64,000 nt of DNA from contig NZ_FNQB01000002.1 of NCBI RefSeq assembly GCF_900107455.1, positions 310,001 to 374,000 of the forward strand, in the 5' to 3' direction. The stretch is from Asanoa ishikariensis. Lineage in GTDB: Bacteria > Actinomycetota > Actinomycetes > Mycobacteriales > Micromonosporaceae. The position numbers were made by a program, and so were the translations under genes. Below, piece by piece: positions 7,736-16,295 of the stretch. Within the stretch, counting starts at the first letter, position 1; each line of letters opens with the position of its first letter. The notes under the pieces were generated by a model. The model saw only the letters and a program-made list of their open reading frames with translations. It was not told the DNA's origin and ran no database searches.

Positions 7736-9120
7736 CAACTGCGCGCACCACTTCCCGGGCCACCCAGGACACCACCGCGACCGGTCGCGCCCCGCGCGGG
7801 CGCAAGGCCGCCGCGAAGGAGGACGGGCCACCTAGGCCGGTCTACGTCCTGGACACCTCGGTCCTGCTGTCCGACCCTGCCGCATTTCGCCGCTTCGCCG
7901 AGCACGAGGTCGTGCTCCCGCTGGTGGTGATCACGGAACTGGAGGGCAAGCGTCACCATCCCGAGCTCGGCTGGTTCGCGCGGCAGTCGCTGCGCATGCT
8001 CGACGAGCTGCGGATCAAGCACGGTCGGCTGGACCAGCCGGTGCCCATCAACGACCTCGGCGGCACGCTGCGCGTCGAGCTCAACCACTCCGATGACGGT
8101 GTGCTGCCGCCCGGTTTCCGCAACGAGTCCAACGACGCGCGGATCCTGTCGGTAGCCCTCAACCTCGCCGGCGAAGGTCGTCAGGTCACGCTGGTCAGCA
8201 AGGACATGCCGCTGCGGGTCAAGGCCGCCGCGGTCGGGCTCGCCGCCGACGAATATCGGCACGGCCAGGCCAGCGACCCGACCTGGACCGGCATGGCCGA
8301 GATCGAGGTGGGCGACGACGAGGTCAACGAGTTGTACGGCGGTGCCGACCTGGCCCTGGACGCGGCGGCCGAGCTGCCCTGTCACACCGGCCTGGTGCTG
8401 CACTCGTCGCGCGGCTCGGCGCTGGCCCGGGTGCTGCCGGACAAGGTGGTCCGGCTGGTCCGGGGCGACCGTGAGGCGTTCGGCCTGCGTGGCCGGTCGG
8501 CCGAGCAGCGGATCGCACTCGACCTGCTGCTCGACGAGTCGATCGGGATCGTCTCGCTGGGCGGCCGGGCGGGCACCGGCAAGTCGGCGTTGGCGCTGTG
8601 CGCGGGGCTGGAGGCGGTCATGGAGCGCCGCCGGCACAAGAAGGTGATCGTGTTCCGCCCGCTCTACGCGGTCGGTGGCCAGGAGCTCGGCTACCTGCCG
8701 GGCAGCGAGACCGAGAAGATGTCGCCGTGGGCCCAGGCGGTCTTCGACACGCTCGGCGCGGTGGTGCACGAGAACGTCCGGGAAGAGGTGCTCGGCCGCG
8801 GCCTGCTCGAGGTGCTGCCCCTGACCCACATCCGCGGCCGGAGCCTGCACGACGCGTTCGTCATCGTCGACGAGGCACAGTCGCTGGAACGCGGGGTGCT
8901 GCTCACCGTGCTGTCCCGGATCGGCCAGGGCTCGCGGGTCGTGCTCACCCACGACGTCGCCCAGCGCGACAACCTGCGGGTGGGCCGGCACGACGGCGTC
9001 ACGGCGGTCATCGAGGCACTCAAGGGGCATCCGCTGTTCGCGCACGTGACGCTGACCCGCTCGGAGCGCTCCGCCATCGCCGAGGTGGTCACCGACCTGC
9101 TGGAAGACATCCCCAACTGA
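7732..9120 (+). CDS. phoH2: PhoH2: PIN ribonuclease fused to PhoH ATPase
   Basis: 462 residues. The N-terminal PIN nuclease domain (about 36-165) has acidic residues at YVLDTSVLL (Asp41), [18 protein letters not shown] and SKDMPLR. The C-terminal PhoH-type P-loop ATPase (about 245-460) has Walker A GRAGTGKS (Lys284), Walker B VIVDEAQ (Asp380-Glu381) and THDVAQRDN as sensor. Mycobacterial PhoH2 proteins of this architecture unwind and cleave RNA. GTG 7732 has GGAG 7 nt upstream and overlaps the stop of the small ORF; the longer GTG 7663 reading lies inside that ORF. A strong bidirectional hairpin follows. Confidence 0.93.
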   Translation: MTTARTTSRATQDTTATGRAPRGRKAAAKEDGPPRPVYVLDTSVLLSDPAAFRRFAEHEVVLPLVVITELEGKRHHPELGWFARQSLRMLDELRIKHGRLDQPVPINDLGGTLRVELNHSDDGVLPPGFRNESNDARILSVALNLAGEGRQVTLVSKDMPLRVKAAAVGLAADEYRHGQASDPTWTGMAEIEVGDDEVNELYGGADLALDAAAELPCHTGLVLHSSRGSALARVLPDKVVRLVRGDREAFGLRGRSAEQRIALDLLLDESIGIVSLGGRAGTGKSALALCAGLEAVMERRRHKKVIVFRPLYAVGGQELGYLPGSETEKMSPWAQAVFDTLGAVVHENVREEVLGRGLLEVLPLTHIRGRSLHDAFVIVDEAQSLERGVLLTVLSRIGQGSRVVLTHDVAQRDNLRVGRHDGVTAVIEALKGHPLFAHVTLTRSERSAIAEVVTDLLEDIPN

Positions 9121-9125
9121 GCAGC

Positions 9126-9162
9126 GAGGAAGGGGGCCCCGCGAACCGAGGCCCCCTTCCTC
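9126..9162. terminator. bidirectional terminator between phoH2 and the reductase gene
   Basis: A 13-bp perfect stem (GAGGAAGGGGGCC / GGCCCCCTTCCTC) with an 11-nt loop. It lies between two convergent stops 44 bp apart and can serve both strands. Confidence 0.85.
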
Positions 9163-9164
9163 AC

Positions 9165-9755
9165 TCACTTCCGCACGGCGTACCGCAGATGCGTCACGCG
9201 GTTGCCCTGGATCGTCTCCAACGGACCGTCCAGCAGGACCGGCCTGGTGCCCAGTTGGTCGAAGAACGGTGTGCCGCCGCCGAGCAGCACCGGCACGAGG
9301 TCGATCCAGACCTCGTCGACCAGTCCCGCGTCGAGGGCCTGACTCGCGATCCTCCCGGAGTTGAGCCCGACGCCCTTGCCGCCGGCGAGCTCGCCCGCCC
9401 GCGCGATCGCGGCCTCGATGCCGCCGGTCTCGAACGCGAACCACTTGTTGTCCTCGTACCCCGTGGGCGGGTTGTGGGTGAGCACCACGGTCGGTACCTC
9501 CATCGGGTGCATTCCGCCCCACCCGTTCGTGAAGTCGAACAGCTTGCGGCCGACGACCAGGGCACCGAGCTCGTCCAGCCAGCGCTCGTTGCGGTCGGCG
9601 CTGGCCCGCGTCATGTGCCAGGTCATCTCGGGGTTGCCGGTGGGCACCGTGACGTCTCCGTTGTCGTACCAGGCGAACAGATGCTCGAACCCGGTCTCGC
9701 CGGGGCCCGAGACGAAGCCGTCGATCGACATGCTGGCGCCAGTGCTGACCTTCAT
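9165..9755 (-). CDS. RibD C-terminal / dihydrofolate reductase-like protein
   Basis: 196 residues. Full-length match to the RibD_C/DHFR-like family common in actinobacteria: N-terminal MSIDGFVSGP, LVVGRKLFDF, VVLTHNPP, and the NADPH-loop-like GKGVGLNSGRIASQAL, ending with VPVLLGGGTPFF. These are small NADPH-dependent reductases with mostly unknown substrates; some support folate or riboflavin metabolism. Start ATG 9755 has an AGGAGGAG Shine-Dalgarno. It is a single gene, convergent with phoH2. Confidence 0.85.
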   Translation of the reverse strand: MKVSTGASMSIDGFVSGPGETGFEHLFAWYDNGDVTVPTGNPEMTWHMTRASADRNERWLDELGALVVGRKLFDFTNGWGGMHPMEVPTVVLTHNPPTGYEDNKWFAFETGGIEAAIARAGELAGGKGVGLNSGRIASQALDAGLVDEVWIDLVPVLLGGGTPFFDQLGTRPVLLDGPLETIQGNRVTHLRYAVRK

Positions 9756-9879
9756 CGCTCGCTCCTCCTGAGGTTCTGACTCTGTCTGCCCATGCGTCGT
9801 CCGAGGGGGCCGCGGATCGACAGGTTACGGAAACCTTTTTTCTGGCGTGCCGCTTCGTCGGACTTACCCGCCTTTAACC

Positions 9880-9895
9880 CGTGACCCAGATCACA
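9880..9895 (+). promoter_or_regulatory. CRP/Cmr-like palindrome upstream of the wall-hydrolase gene
   Basis: GTGA-CCCAGA-TCACA fits the actinobacterial CRP pattern (GTGA-N6-TCAC) about 110 bp before GTG 10006. In M. tuberculosis the CRP protein Rv3676 controls the wall hydrolase rpfA, which makes the position notable. The rest of the 9756-10005 gap shows no other named element. Confidence 0.5.
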
Positions 9896-10005
9896 CAATG
9901 GTCTCCCTATTTCCCTCCCGGCTCACTGTGCGCAATGGTGTCTGGCGAGCGAACGAGGCCCTGGACGCCGGGGCTGTCCTTGTCCCCGACGAAGGGAACG
10001 ACTTC

Positions 10006-10680
10006 GTGACTCGGCTGTGGAGCCGGTTCGGGGTTCGGGCGTTGGCGGTCGGCATCCTCGTTATCGGGGTGGGCGGCGGCTACTACCTGGGCCACGACCG
10101 AAGGGTCCAAGAGCAGGGGATCGATACGCGGTTCGCCGCGGAGGCCCAGCAGGCGGAAAACGCGCTGCTCAAGGAGCACCATCTCGAGCACGAGTCGATG
10201 ATGGCCCAGCGCCGGGACGCCGAGAAGGTCGCCGCGCAGCGCGCCCAGGTCGCGGCCAAGGCGGCTGCCGAGCGGGCCAAGCGGGCCGAGGAGGCCAGCC
10301 GCAAGAAGCGCGAAGCGGCCGAGGAGCCGGTGAAGGCCAAGCCGTACGACGGTCCGATCCCGGCGTCGTGCAACGAGTACAGCGGCAACCGCAAGATCGG
10401 CTGCGCGCTGCTGCTCGAAGAGGGCTTCAAGATCGACCAGATGCCGTGCCTCGACAAGCTCTGGACGCGCGAAAGCGGCTGGAACCCGAAGGCGCACAAC
10501 TCGAGCTCCGGAGCGCACGGCATCCCCCAGGCCAAGCCCGGCAACAAGATGGCGACCGTCGGCGACGACTGGGAGACCGGCGCGGCCACCCAGATCAAGT
10601 GGGGCCTCGGCTACATCGAGGGCCGCTACGACGACCCCTGCGGTGCGTGGGCGCACTCGGAGGACGAGGGCTGGTACTGA
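10006..10680 (+). CDS. exported lytic-transglycosylase-like cell-wall protein
   Basis: 224 residues. An N-terminal membrane anchor or uncleaved signal (about 9-29), a long Ala/Glu/Lys-rich coiled coil (about 35-110), then a lysozyme-like domain of about 100 residues with LWTRESGWNPKAHNSSSGAHG (the Glu is the probable catalytic acid) and AAT(Q)IKWGLGYI. Such proteins cleave peptidoglycan glycan strands at the cell surface. GTG 10006 has GAAGGGA upstream; ATG 9898 is in frame but lacks a ribosome-binding site. A CRP-like site lies upstream and a strong terminator follows. Confidence 0.8.
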   Translation: MTRLWSRFGVRALAVGILVIGVGGGYYLGHDRRVQEQGIDTRFAAEAQQAENALLKEHHLEHESMMAQRRDAEKVAAQRAQVAAKAAAERAKRAEEASRKKREAAEEPVKAKPYDGPIPASCNEYSGNRKIGCALLLEEGFKIDQMPCLDKLWTRESGWNPKAHNSSSGAHGIPQAKPGNKMATVGDDWETGAATQIKWGLGYIEGRYDDPCGAWAHSEDEGWY

Positions 10681-10693
10681 ACCACAAACATGA

Positions 10694-10738
10694 GGCAGAG
10701 GGTACGAACACTCGCGTTCGTACCCTCTGCCGCTTTTG
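10694..10738 (+). terminator. intrinsic terminator
   Basis: A 16-bp perfect stem (GGCAGAGGGTACGAAC and its complement), a 6-nt loop and then CGCTTTTG. It is one of the two hairpins in the window with a clear U-run. Confidence 0.9.
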
Positions 10739-10745
10739 TGGGCTC

Positions 10746-10751
10746 TAGTGT
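10746..10751 (+). promoter_or_regulatory. -10 box (TAGTGT) of the trypsin gene
   Basis: TAGTGT, 7 nt, then ATG 10759; leaderless. Confidence 0.5.
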
Positions 10752-10758
10752 CTGATCC

Positions 10759-11562
10759 ATGCGGGGGCGGCGCTTTCAAGGCGCGATACTAGTGACGGCA
10801 CTGGCGGCGGTCCTGGGTCTGCTGACCGGGCCGGCCCAGGCGGACGACGGCGCCGGCCAGGAGCGGATCGTCGGCGGCAGCCGGGTCGACGAGGGCTCGT
10901 TCCCGTGGGTCGTGCGCCTCTCGGTCGGCTGCGGCGGCTCGCTGATCGCGCCCCAGGTCGTGCTCACCGCGGGCCACTGCGTCAAAGGCAGCGGCGCGGA
11001 CACCTCGATCCGGGTCACCGGTGGTTCGGTCGACCTCCAGTCGAGCCGGGCCCGCACCGTCCGCTCCGCCTACGTCTACCGGTCACCCGGCTACTCCGAC
11101 GCGGCCGCGGGCGACGACTGGGCGCTGATCCAGCTCGAGCGGGCCTTCGACCTGCCGACGCTGACCTTGGCCGCGGACGGAACGTACGACAAGGGTTTGT
11201 TCACGGTGATGGGTTGGGGCACGACGAAGGAAGGCTCGCTCACCCAACAGACCCGGCTGCGCTCCGCCGAGGTCGACTTCGTCTCCGACTCGTCGTGCGA
11301 CCGCAAGTACGGCAAGATCGATATGGCGATCGTCGGCTCCGACATGATCTGCGCCGGCAAGGGCGGCAAGGACTCCTGCCAGGGCGACTCGGGCGGCCCG
11401 CTGGTGCGCCTCGACGTCAACGGATCCTGGCTCCAGATCGGCATCGTGAGCTGGGGCTACGGGTGTGCGCGGAAGGACTTCCCGGGCGTCTACAGCCAGG
11501 TGTCGGCCTTCGGGCCCGAGATCGCGGTCGGCCTCGCGGTGCTCCGGTCACGTCTGGCGTGA
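10759..11562 (+). CDS. secreted trypsin-family serine protease (S1)
   Basis: 267 residues. Signal peptide about 1-28 (cleavage near AQA-DD), a short propeptide to Arg36, then the mature start IVGG. The catalytic triad is visible: His73 (LTAGHC), Asp120 (DDWAL) and Ser211 (GDSGGP). Asp205, six residues before the serine, predicts cleavage after Arg/Lys, and the Arg36-Ile37 junction would allow autoactivation. Four or more cysteines fit the S1 disulphides. It is an exported protease of nutrient or envelope-turnover type; the rhomboid gene follows after 27 bp. Confidence 0.93.
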   Translation: MRGRRFQGAILVTALAAVLGLLTGPAQADDGAGQERIVGGSRVDEGSFPWVVRLSVGCGGSLIAPQVVLTAGHCVKGSGADTSIRVTGGSVDLQSSRARTVRSAYVYRSPGYSDAAAGDDWALIQLERAFDLPTLTLAADGTYDKGLFTVMGWGTTKEGSLTQQTRLRSAEVDFVSDSSCDRKYGKIDMAIVGSDMICAGKGGKDSCQGDSGGPLVRLDVNGSWLQIGIVSWGYGCARKDFPGVYSQVSAFGPEIAVGLAVLRSRLA

Positions 11563-11589
11563 ACGGTCCTCGCCTGGTACCCCTAGTGC

Positions 11590-12192
11590 GTGTCACAGGA
11601 CTGGACGACCGAACCGGGACGGTTGCGCTTCGGCACCGAGCCGTTCTACGCCGCCGTCGGGCGGGCCTTCGTGGCGATGTGCGCGGTGGTCCCGGTGCTG
11701 TTCGCGATCGAGGCCCTCGACTACTGGCTGGGCCTGGGGCTCGACCCGCGCGGCGGGATCATCCCGCGCAGCGCGTACGGCCTCGACGGGATCATCTTCT
11801 CCCCGCTGCTGCACGACGGCTTCGACCACCTCTACGGCAACAGCGTCCCGCTGATCCTGCTCGGCACGTTCGTGCTGGCGGCGGGCTCCCGCCGATTCAT
11901 CTGGTCGACGGCGCTGATCATGCTCGTCGGCGGCCTGGGAGTGTGGATCGTCGGCACACCCGGCACGGTGGTGGTCGGTGCCAGTGGGGTGATCTTCGGC
12001 TATTTCGGGCTCCTGTTGACCCGGGGGATCGTGGAACGCACGTGGTGGAACCTGGGCGTGGTGGTGCTGGTCGGGTTGTTGTACTGGTGGCAACTCTTCG
12101 GCATCCTGCCCTCCGACCCGCACGTGTCGTGGCAGGGCCATCTCTTCGGTTTCCTGGGCGGAGCGGTAGCCGCGATCGTGTTCCGTAGGTGA
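11590..12192 (+). CDS. rhomboid-family intramembrane protease
   Basis: 200 residues with six hydrophobic segments. The rhomboid catalytic dyad is present: Ser in VVGASGVIFG and His in WQGHLFGFLGG; the conserved DHLYGNSVPL of the second helix is also seen. Rhomboids cut membrane proteins within the bilayer. The GTG start at 11590 lies 6 nt after TACCCC, an imperfect -10. Co-transcription with the upstream trypsin gene is possible because no terminator separates them. The substrate is unknown. Confidence 0.9.
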   Translation: MSQDWTTEPGRLRFGTEPFYAAVGRAFVAMCAVVPVLFAIEALDYWLGLGLDPRGGIIPRSAYGLDGIIFSPLLHDGFDHLYGNSVPLILLGTFVLAAGSRRFIWSTALIMLVGGLGVWIVGTPGTVVVGASGVIFGYFGLLLTRGIVERTWWNLGVVVLVGLLYWWQLFGILPSDPHVSWQGHLFGFLGGAVAAIVFRR

Positions 12193-12282
12193 CTGACCCG
12201 TGGCGATGCTTGCCGGGGTGGCATCGCTGTGCCTAACGTCGATGTCGACCGGGCCAGGTCGCCTGAAGGGCATTGGTGAGCC

Positions 12283-13251
12283 ATGCGGGAAATCGACGTC
12301 GCCATCATCGGGGCGGGACCATCCGGACTGTTCGCGGCCTACTACGCGGGCTTCCGTGGGCTCTCGGTCGCGCTGATCGACAACCTGCCGGAGCCCGGCG
12401 GCCAGGTCACCGCGATGTACCCGGAAAAGCAGATCTACGACATCGGCGGCTTCCCGAGCATCAAGGGCCGCGAGTTGGTCGCCAACCTGGTCGAGCAGGC
12501 CGCGCCGTTCCACCCTTCATATCTGTTGGGAACCCGAGCCGACGCCCTGACCTACGCCGATGACCACCCGGTGCTGACCCTCTCCAGCGGCGAACAGGTG
12601 CGCTGCGGCGCCGTGATCATCACGGGCGGCATGGGCAGCTTCAAACCCCGCCCACTGCCGGCGGCCGAGGCTTTCACCGGCACGGGCATCGTCTTCTTCG
12701 TGCCACACCTCGCCGATCTAGCAGGCCGCGACGTACTGATCGTCGGCGGCGGCGACTCGGCCTTCGACTGGGCGCTGGCCCTGGAGCCCCTGGCCAAGTC
12801 GGTCACCCTGGTGCACCGCCGCGACCGTTTCCGGGCCCACGCCGCCACCGTGGCCCGCGTGCAGGACCTGAGCGTCCGCATCGTGGTCAACGCCGAAATC
12901 GCCAAGATCCATGGCGAGGAGGCGATCACGCACGCCGACATCGCCGTCAAAGGCGCCGAGACCGAGACCATTCCGGTCGACACGGTGGTCGCGGCGCTGG
13001 GCTTCACCGCCGACCTGGGCCCGCTGGCCGAGTGGGGCCTCGACCTGGACAAGCGCCACGTCAAGGTCGACAGCACGATGGCCACCAACCTGCCGAGAGT
13101 GTTCGCGGCCGGCGACATCACTGAATACCCGGGCAAGGTGCGGCTCATCGCCACGGGCTTCGGAGAGGCCGCGACCGCGGTCAACAACGCCGCGGTAGCC
13201 ATCGACCCGGACGCCCACCTCTTCCCAGGCCACTCGAGCGACAACGGCTGA
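12283..13251 (+). CDS. ferredoxin/flavodoxin-NADP+ reductase, TrxR-like type
   Basis: 322 residues. Two Rossmann motifs, GAGPSGLFAAYYAG (FAD, about residue 10) and GGGDSAFDWAL (NADPH, about 158), plus the FAD motif FAAGDITEYPGK near 275. It has the thioredoxin-reductase fold but no redox CxxC, which distinguishes the ferredoxin-NADP reductases of the Bacillus YumC type. It transfers electrons between NADPH and ferredoxin or flavodoxin. A 7Fe ferredoxin is encoded at 58.2 kb but is not adjacent. The N-terminus starts at the canonical position although the ribosome-binding site is poor. Confidence 0.85.
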   Translation: MREIDVAIIGAGPSGLFAAYYAGFRGLSVALIDNLPEPGGQVTAMYPEKQIYDIGGFPSIKGRELVANLVEQAAPFHPSYLLGTRADALTYADDHPVLTLSSGEQVRCGAVIITGGMGSFKPRPLPAAEAFTGTGIVFFVPHLADLAGRDVLIVGGGDSAFDWALALEPLAKSVTLVHRRDRFRAHAATVARVQDLSVRIVVNAEIAKIHGEEAITHADIAVKGAETETIPVDTVVAALGFTADLGPLAEWGLDLDKRHVKVDSTMATNLPRVFAAGDITEYPGKVRLIATGFGEAATAVNNAAVAIDPDAHLFPGHSSDNG

Positions 13252-13370
13252 CGCCTGCCCAGATTCAAGAGGCGGATTGCTCGGGTCCGCGGTGGGCACG
13301 ACCGTTGCTCCCGCCAGAGACCGCTCCGCTTCGCTCCGCTGCCAGGCCCGCTGCGGCTTTCTGACGTCTT

Positions 13371-13526
13371 GGGTGGTGAGCGCTCACTTACCTCTTGGGT
13401 GGTGAGCGCTCACTAACCGCGTGGGTGGTGAGCGCTCGCTAACCGCGTGGGTGGTGAGCGCTCGCTAACCGCGTGGGTGGTGAGCGCTCGCTAACCGCGT
13501 GGGTGGTGAGCGCTCGCTAACCGCGT
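13371..13526. repeat. six tandem 26-bp repeats with palindromic core
   Basis: Head-to-tail copies start at 13371, 13397, 13423, 13449, 13475 and 13501. Copies 3-6 are identical, while copies 1 and 2 diverge in the right half. Copies 1 and 2 contain the perfect palindrome GTGAGCGCTCAC; copies 3-6 have GTGAGCGCTCGC (inner GAGCGCTC still perfect). The array sits in the 437-bp gap between the convergent reductase gene and glpX; the rest of that gap holds a separate inverted repeat at 13597-13642 and nothing else I recognise. Confidence 0.9.
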
Positions 13527-13596
13527 CGCCGCGCCGCCCGCAGTGCCAGCGCATCCACCGCCGAACTCCGGCGGACATGTCGGCGCCCGTCGTCGG

Positions 13597-13642
13597 CGCC
13601 TACATGCTCACGCATGTATCCACGCGCTCGAGCATGTAGGCG
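13597..13642. repeat. inverted repeat before the glpX stop
   Basis: Arms CGCCTACATGCTC and GAGCATGTAGGCG (13 bp, perfect) separated by 20 nt. It lies 46 bp downstream of the glpX stop (glpX is on the minus strand), so a terminator role is plausible, but the loop is long and there is no U-run. Confidence 0.5.
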
Positions 13643-13688
13643 GTCCCGGCAACACCCCGGGTCCGTCGCGACGATAAGGACAGGTCGG

Positions 13689-14711
13689 CTAGCTCTGTTC
13701 GGCCAGCGGGCGGCCGTCGAAGTCGACCGACGAATACAGCGCCAGCTTTTCCAGTTGGTGGTAAGAGTCGATGATTCGGATCGTGCCGCTCTTCGAGCGC
13801 ATCACGATCGACTGGGTGTACGCGCCGCCGGCTCGGTAGTGCACGCCTCGTAGTAGGTCGCCGCTGGTGACGCCGGTGGCTACGAAGAAGGCGTTGTCGC
13901 CCGAGACCAGGTCGTCCGTATGCAGCACGCGGTCCAGGTCGTGGCCCCCGGCCAGGGCCTTCTCCCGCTCGGCCTCGTCGCGCGGCCAGAGCTTGGCCTG
14001 CATCGCTCCGCCCATGCACTTGAGGGCGCAGGCCGCGGTGATGCCCTCCGGCGTACCCCCGATGCCCATCAGCACGTCGACCTCGGACGTGTCGCGGGCC
14101 GCGTAGATCGCGCCCGCGATGTCGCCGTCCGAGATGAACCTGATCATGGCGCCTGCCTGCCGCACCTCTTCGATCAAGCCCTCGTGCCGGGGGCGGTCGA
14201 GGATGCAGACCGTGACGTCGGAGACGCTCGACTTCTTGACCTTGGCGATCCGGCGCAGGTTCTCCGTCACGCCGGCGTTGATGTCGATCACGTCGGCGCA
14301 GTCCGGGCCGACGGCGAGCTTCTCCATGTAGAAGACCGCGCTCGGGTCGAACATCGCACCCCGCTCCGCGACCGCGAGTACGGCCAGCGCGTTCGGCATG
14401 CCCTTGCTCATCAGCGTGGTGCCGTCGATCGGGTCGACCGCCACGTCGACCTCCGGGCCGGTGCCGTCGCCGACCTCCTCGCCGTTGAACAGCATCGGGG
14501 CGTTGTCCTTCTCCCCCTCGCCGATCACGACGACACCGCGCATCTGGATCGAGTTGATCAGCTTGCGCATCGCATCGACGGCGGCGCCGTCGCCGCCCTC
14601 CTTGTCGCCCCGGCCCACCCATCGGCCGGCGGCCATGGCTGCCGCCTCGGTGACCCGGACCAGGTCGAGGGCCAGGTTGCGGTCGAGATCTTGCGGAATC
14701 TTGGCGCTCAT
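13689..14711 (-). CDS. glpX: fructose-1,6-bisphosphatase class II
   Basis: Dephosphorylates fructose 1,6-bisphosphate in gluconeogenesis; in mycobacteria GlpX is the main enzyme of this step. 340 residues. Metal- and substrate-binding DPIDGTT near 96-102, [11 protein letters not shown] near 68, and [12 protein letters not shown] near 205 are diagnostic. ATG 14711 has GAGGAGG 7 nt upstream; the longer reading to 14939 has no such support. Divergent from a DUF4245 gene, as in M. tuberculosis. Together with pckG at the window start it covers two irreversible gluconeogenic steps. Confidence 0.95.
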   Translation of the reverse strand: MSAKIPQDLDRNLALDLVRVTEAAAMAAGRWVGRGDKEGGDGAAVDAMRKLINSIQMRGVVVIGEGEKDNAPMLFNGEEVGDGTGPEVDVAVDPIDGTTLMSKGMPNALAVLAVAERGAMFDPSAVFYMEKLAVGPDCADVIDINAGVTENLRRIAKVKKSSVSDVTVCILDRPRHEGLIEEVRQAGAMIRFISDGDIAGAIYAARDTSEVDVLMGIGGTPEGITAACALKCMGGAMQAKLWPRDEAEREKALAGGHDLDRVLHTDDLVSGDNAFFVATGVTSGDLLRGVHYRAGGAYTQSIVMRSKSGTIRIIDSYHQLEKLALYSSVDFDGRPLAEQS

Positions 14712-14844
14712 CGGGCGGCCTCCTCGCGTCGCGACGCTGCAGTGTGAGGATCGGTCGTTACCTGAGATCCTGGCATGAACACCCGCTGAACGTCCGTTCG
14801 GGTCACGGTATCGACCCGGTGTGGCCGCGGCGGCCGATGCTCGG

Positions 14845-14850
14845 CACAAT
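14845..14850 (+). promoter_or_regulatory. -10-like box (CACAAT)
   Basis: CACAAT, 6 nt, then GTG 14857; the first base deviates from TANNNT. Confidence 0.35.
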
Positions 14851-14856
14851 TGCCCC

Positions 14857-15408
14857 GTGGAGCAGGAGGCCAGCACCAAAGAGATCGTCGCATCGGCACA
14901 GCGCAGTGAGCGCCGGCCCCGCGACATGGTGATCTCCATGCTGGTGCTGCTCGTTCCGATTCTCCTGGCCTTCGGGGTCTACCGGGTGTTCTTCGACGGC
15001 AACGATCCCATCGCGGTCGACCCGGCCATGGCGCTCGACGACGCCCGGCACGCCAACGCGTTCCCAGTGCTCGTGCCGACCGGGCTGTCCGGCGAGTGGA
15101 CCACGGTCACCGCCCGGTGGCAGCAGATCGACGGCGGCAAGGCGCTGCGCCTCGGGCTGGTCAGCCCCGATGGCAAGGGCGTCCAGGTCGTGCAGACCGA
15201 CGCGGAGCCGACCAAGGTCATCCCGGCCGAGCTCACCGCGAAGGCGCGGCCGGAGGGCACCGTCGAGATCGCCGGCGCCTCGTGGCAGACCTACTCGACC
15301 CGGCCCGGCGAGCGTGCGCTGGTCAAGCTCGACCCGGACAGCACCGTGATCTTGATGGGCGAGGCCGGCGACGCCGATCTGCGTACGCTGGCCGGCTCGC
15401 TCAAATGA
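14857..15408 (+). CDS. DUF4245-family membrane-anchored protein
   Basis: 183 residues. A short cytoplasmic N-terminus, one transmembrane segment (about 24-43, [20 protein letters not shown]), then an extracytoplasmic domain of about 130 residues with the family's WTTVTARWQ and [16 protein letters not shown] stretches. DUF4245 genes typically lie beside glpX in actinobacteria; no biochemical function is known to me. GTG 14857 is chosen for its promoter spacing and because the N-terminus then matches the family's short cytoplasmic leader. Confidence 0.8.
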   Translation: MEQEASTKEIVASAQRSERRPRDMVISMLVLLVPILLAFGVYRVFFDGNDPIAVDPAMALDDARHANAFPVLVPTGLSGEWTTVTARWQQIDGGKALRLGLVSPDGKGVQVVQTDAEPTKVIPAELTAKARPEGTVEIAGASWQTYSTRPGERALVKLDPDSTVILMGEAGDADLRTLAGSLK

Positions 15409-15488
15409 TCTAGGCCCAACGGCCAGCCAACGCACATCTGGGTACGCTACGGCCTCTTCATTTCCAATCATCTATTTGGAGTAGTCCC

Positions 15489-16247
15489 TTGCGTACGCCC
15501 AAGCTGGCGGTCGCCGCCGCGGCCGTCCTGTTCGCCCTGGCCGGTTGCGGTCAAGCCTCCGACTCCGGCACCGGTTCGCCGGCCGCCGCCACCACCACCG
15601 CTCCCGCCGACCCCGCCGCGCAGATCGCGGCCGCCGGCAAGAAGGTCGACGAGAGCAGCTTCAAGTTCAGCTTCGAGACGGTCGGCATGAAGGCCGAGGG
15701 CGTCCGGCACCAGCCTTCGCAGAGCATGCAGATGGCCATGACCGGCGTGTCCGAAGGCCAGGAGATCAAGATCGAAGTGGTCGCGATCGCCCAGGACGTC
15801 TGGACGAAGATGGACCTCGGCATCGACCCGGGCGACGACCCCGCGATGCAGGGGCTTGCCGAGGGTCTCGGCAAGTGGAACAAGTCCACCGCCGACGAGG
15901 AGGACATGCCGTTCGCCGGGGCCGGCGCGCAGACCATGGGCAGTGGCATGACAAAGGGCCTGGCCGACCTCAAGGAGACGGCGCCCGGCACCTTCACCGG
16001 CACTGTCGACATCACGGTCAACAGCGACCTTGACCTCACCGAAGACGAGGCGACGCTCAAGGCGCTCGGCGCGAAGGCCAAGGCGCTCCCGATCACCTTC
16101 ACGCTCGACAGCGAGGGTCGCTTCAGCTCCATCGTCGTCGAGATCCCCGCCACCGGCTCGGTCAAGGCGCAGAAGGGGACCGTCAAGTTCTTCGAATACG
16201 GCGACGTCCCGCAGCCAAAGGCGCCGCCGGCGGACCAGGTCGCGTAG
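15489..16247 (+). CDS. LppX/LprG-like lipoprotein
   Basis: 252 residues. Signal peptide with lipobox LAGC (Cys about residue 20), a short Ala/Thr/Pro linker, then a domain of about 190 residues whose size and pattern (AAGKKVDESSFKFSFET..., Met-rich central strands, IPATGSVKAQKGTVKFFEYG end) resemble the LppX/LprAFG lipid-binding lipoproteins. Those carry lipids across the periplasm-like space in mycobacteria; here the assignment is by pattern only. The TTG start has GGAG 7 nt upstream. It is followed by a bidirectional terminator shared with xseB. Confidence 0.7.
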   Translation: MRTPKLAVAAAAVLFALAGCGQASDSGTGSPAAATTTAPADPAAQIAAAGKKVDESSFKFSFETVGMKAEGVRHQPSQSMQMAMTGVSEGQEIKIEVVAIAQDVWTKMDLGIDPGDDPAMQGLAEGLGKWNKSTADEEDMPFAGAGAQTMGSGMTKGLADLKETAPGTFTGTVDITVNSDLDLTEDEATLKALGAKAKALPITFTLDSEGRFSSIVVEIPATGSVKAQKGTVKFFEYGDVPQPKAPPADQVA

Positions 16248-16263
16248 CACCGCAGGCACCCAC

Positions 16264-16295
16264 TAACGGGCGGTCGTCTCGGCGACCGCCCGTTA
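16264..16295. terminator. bidirectional terminator between lipoprotein gene and xseB
   Basis: A 13-bp perfect stem (TAACGGGCGGTCG and complement) with a 6-nt loop. The last three bases of the right arm are the xseB stop codon. Confidence 0.8.

Noticed and set aside
7597-9522. 641-codon open frame antisense to phoH2 and beyond
   Set aside because: Shadow of strong GC third-position bias; no promoter or recognisable domain, and the opposite strand carries clear PIN-PhoH motifs.
9776-10005. c-di-AMP (ydaO-type) riboswitch ahead of the wall-hydrolase gene
   Set aside because: Such riboswitches often precede these genes in actinobacteria, but I could not match the conserved core in this leader.
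13371-13526. CRISPR array
   Set aside because: Repeats are directly abutting with no unique spacers, and no cas genes are present.
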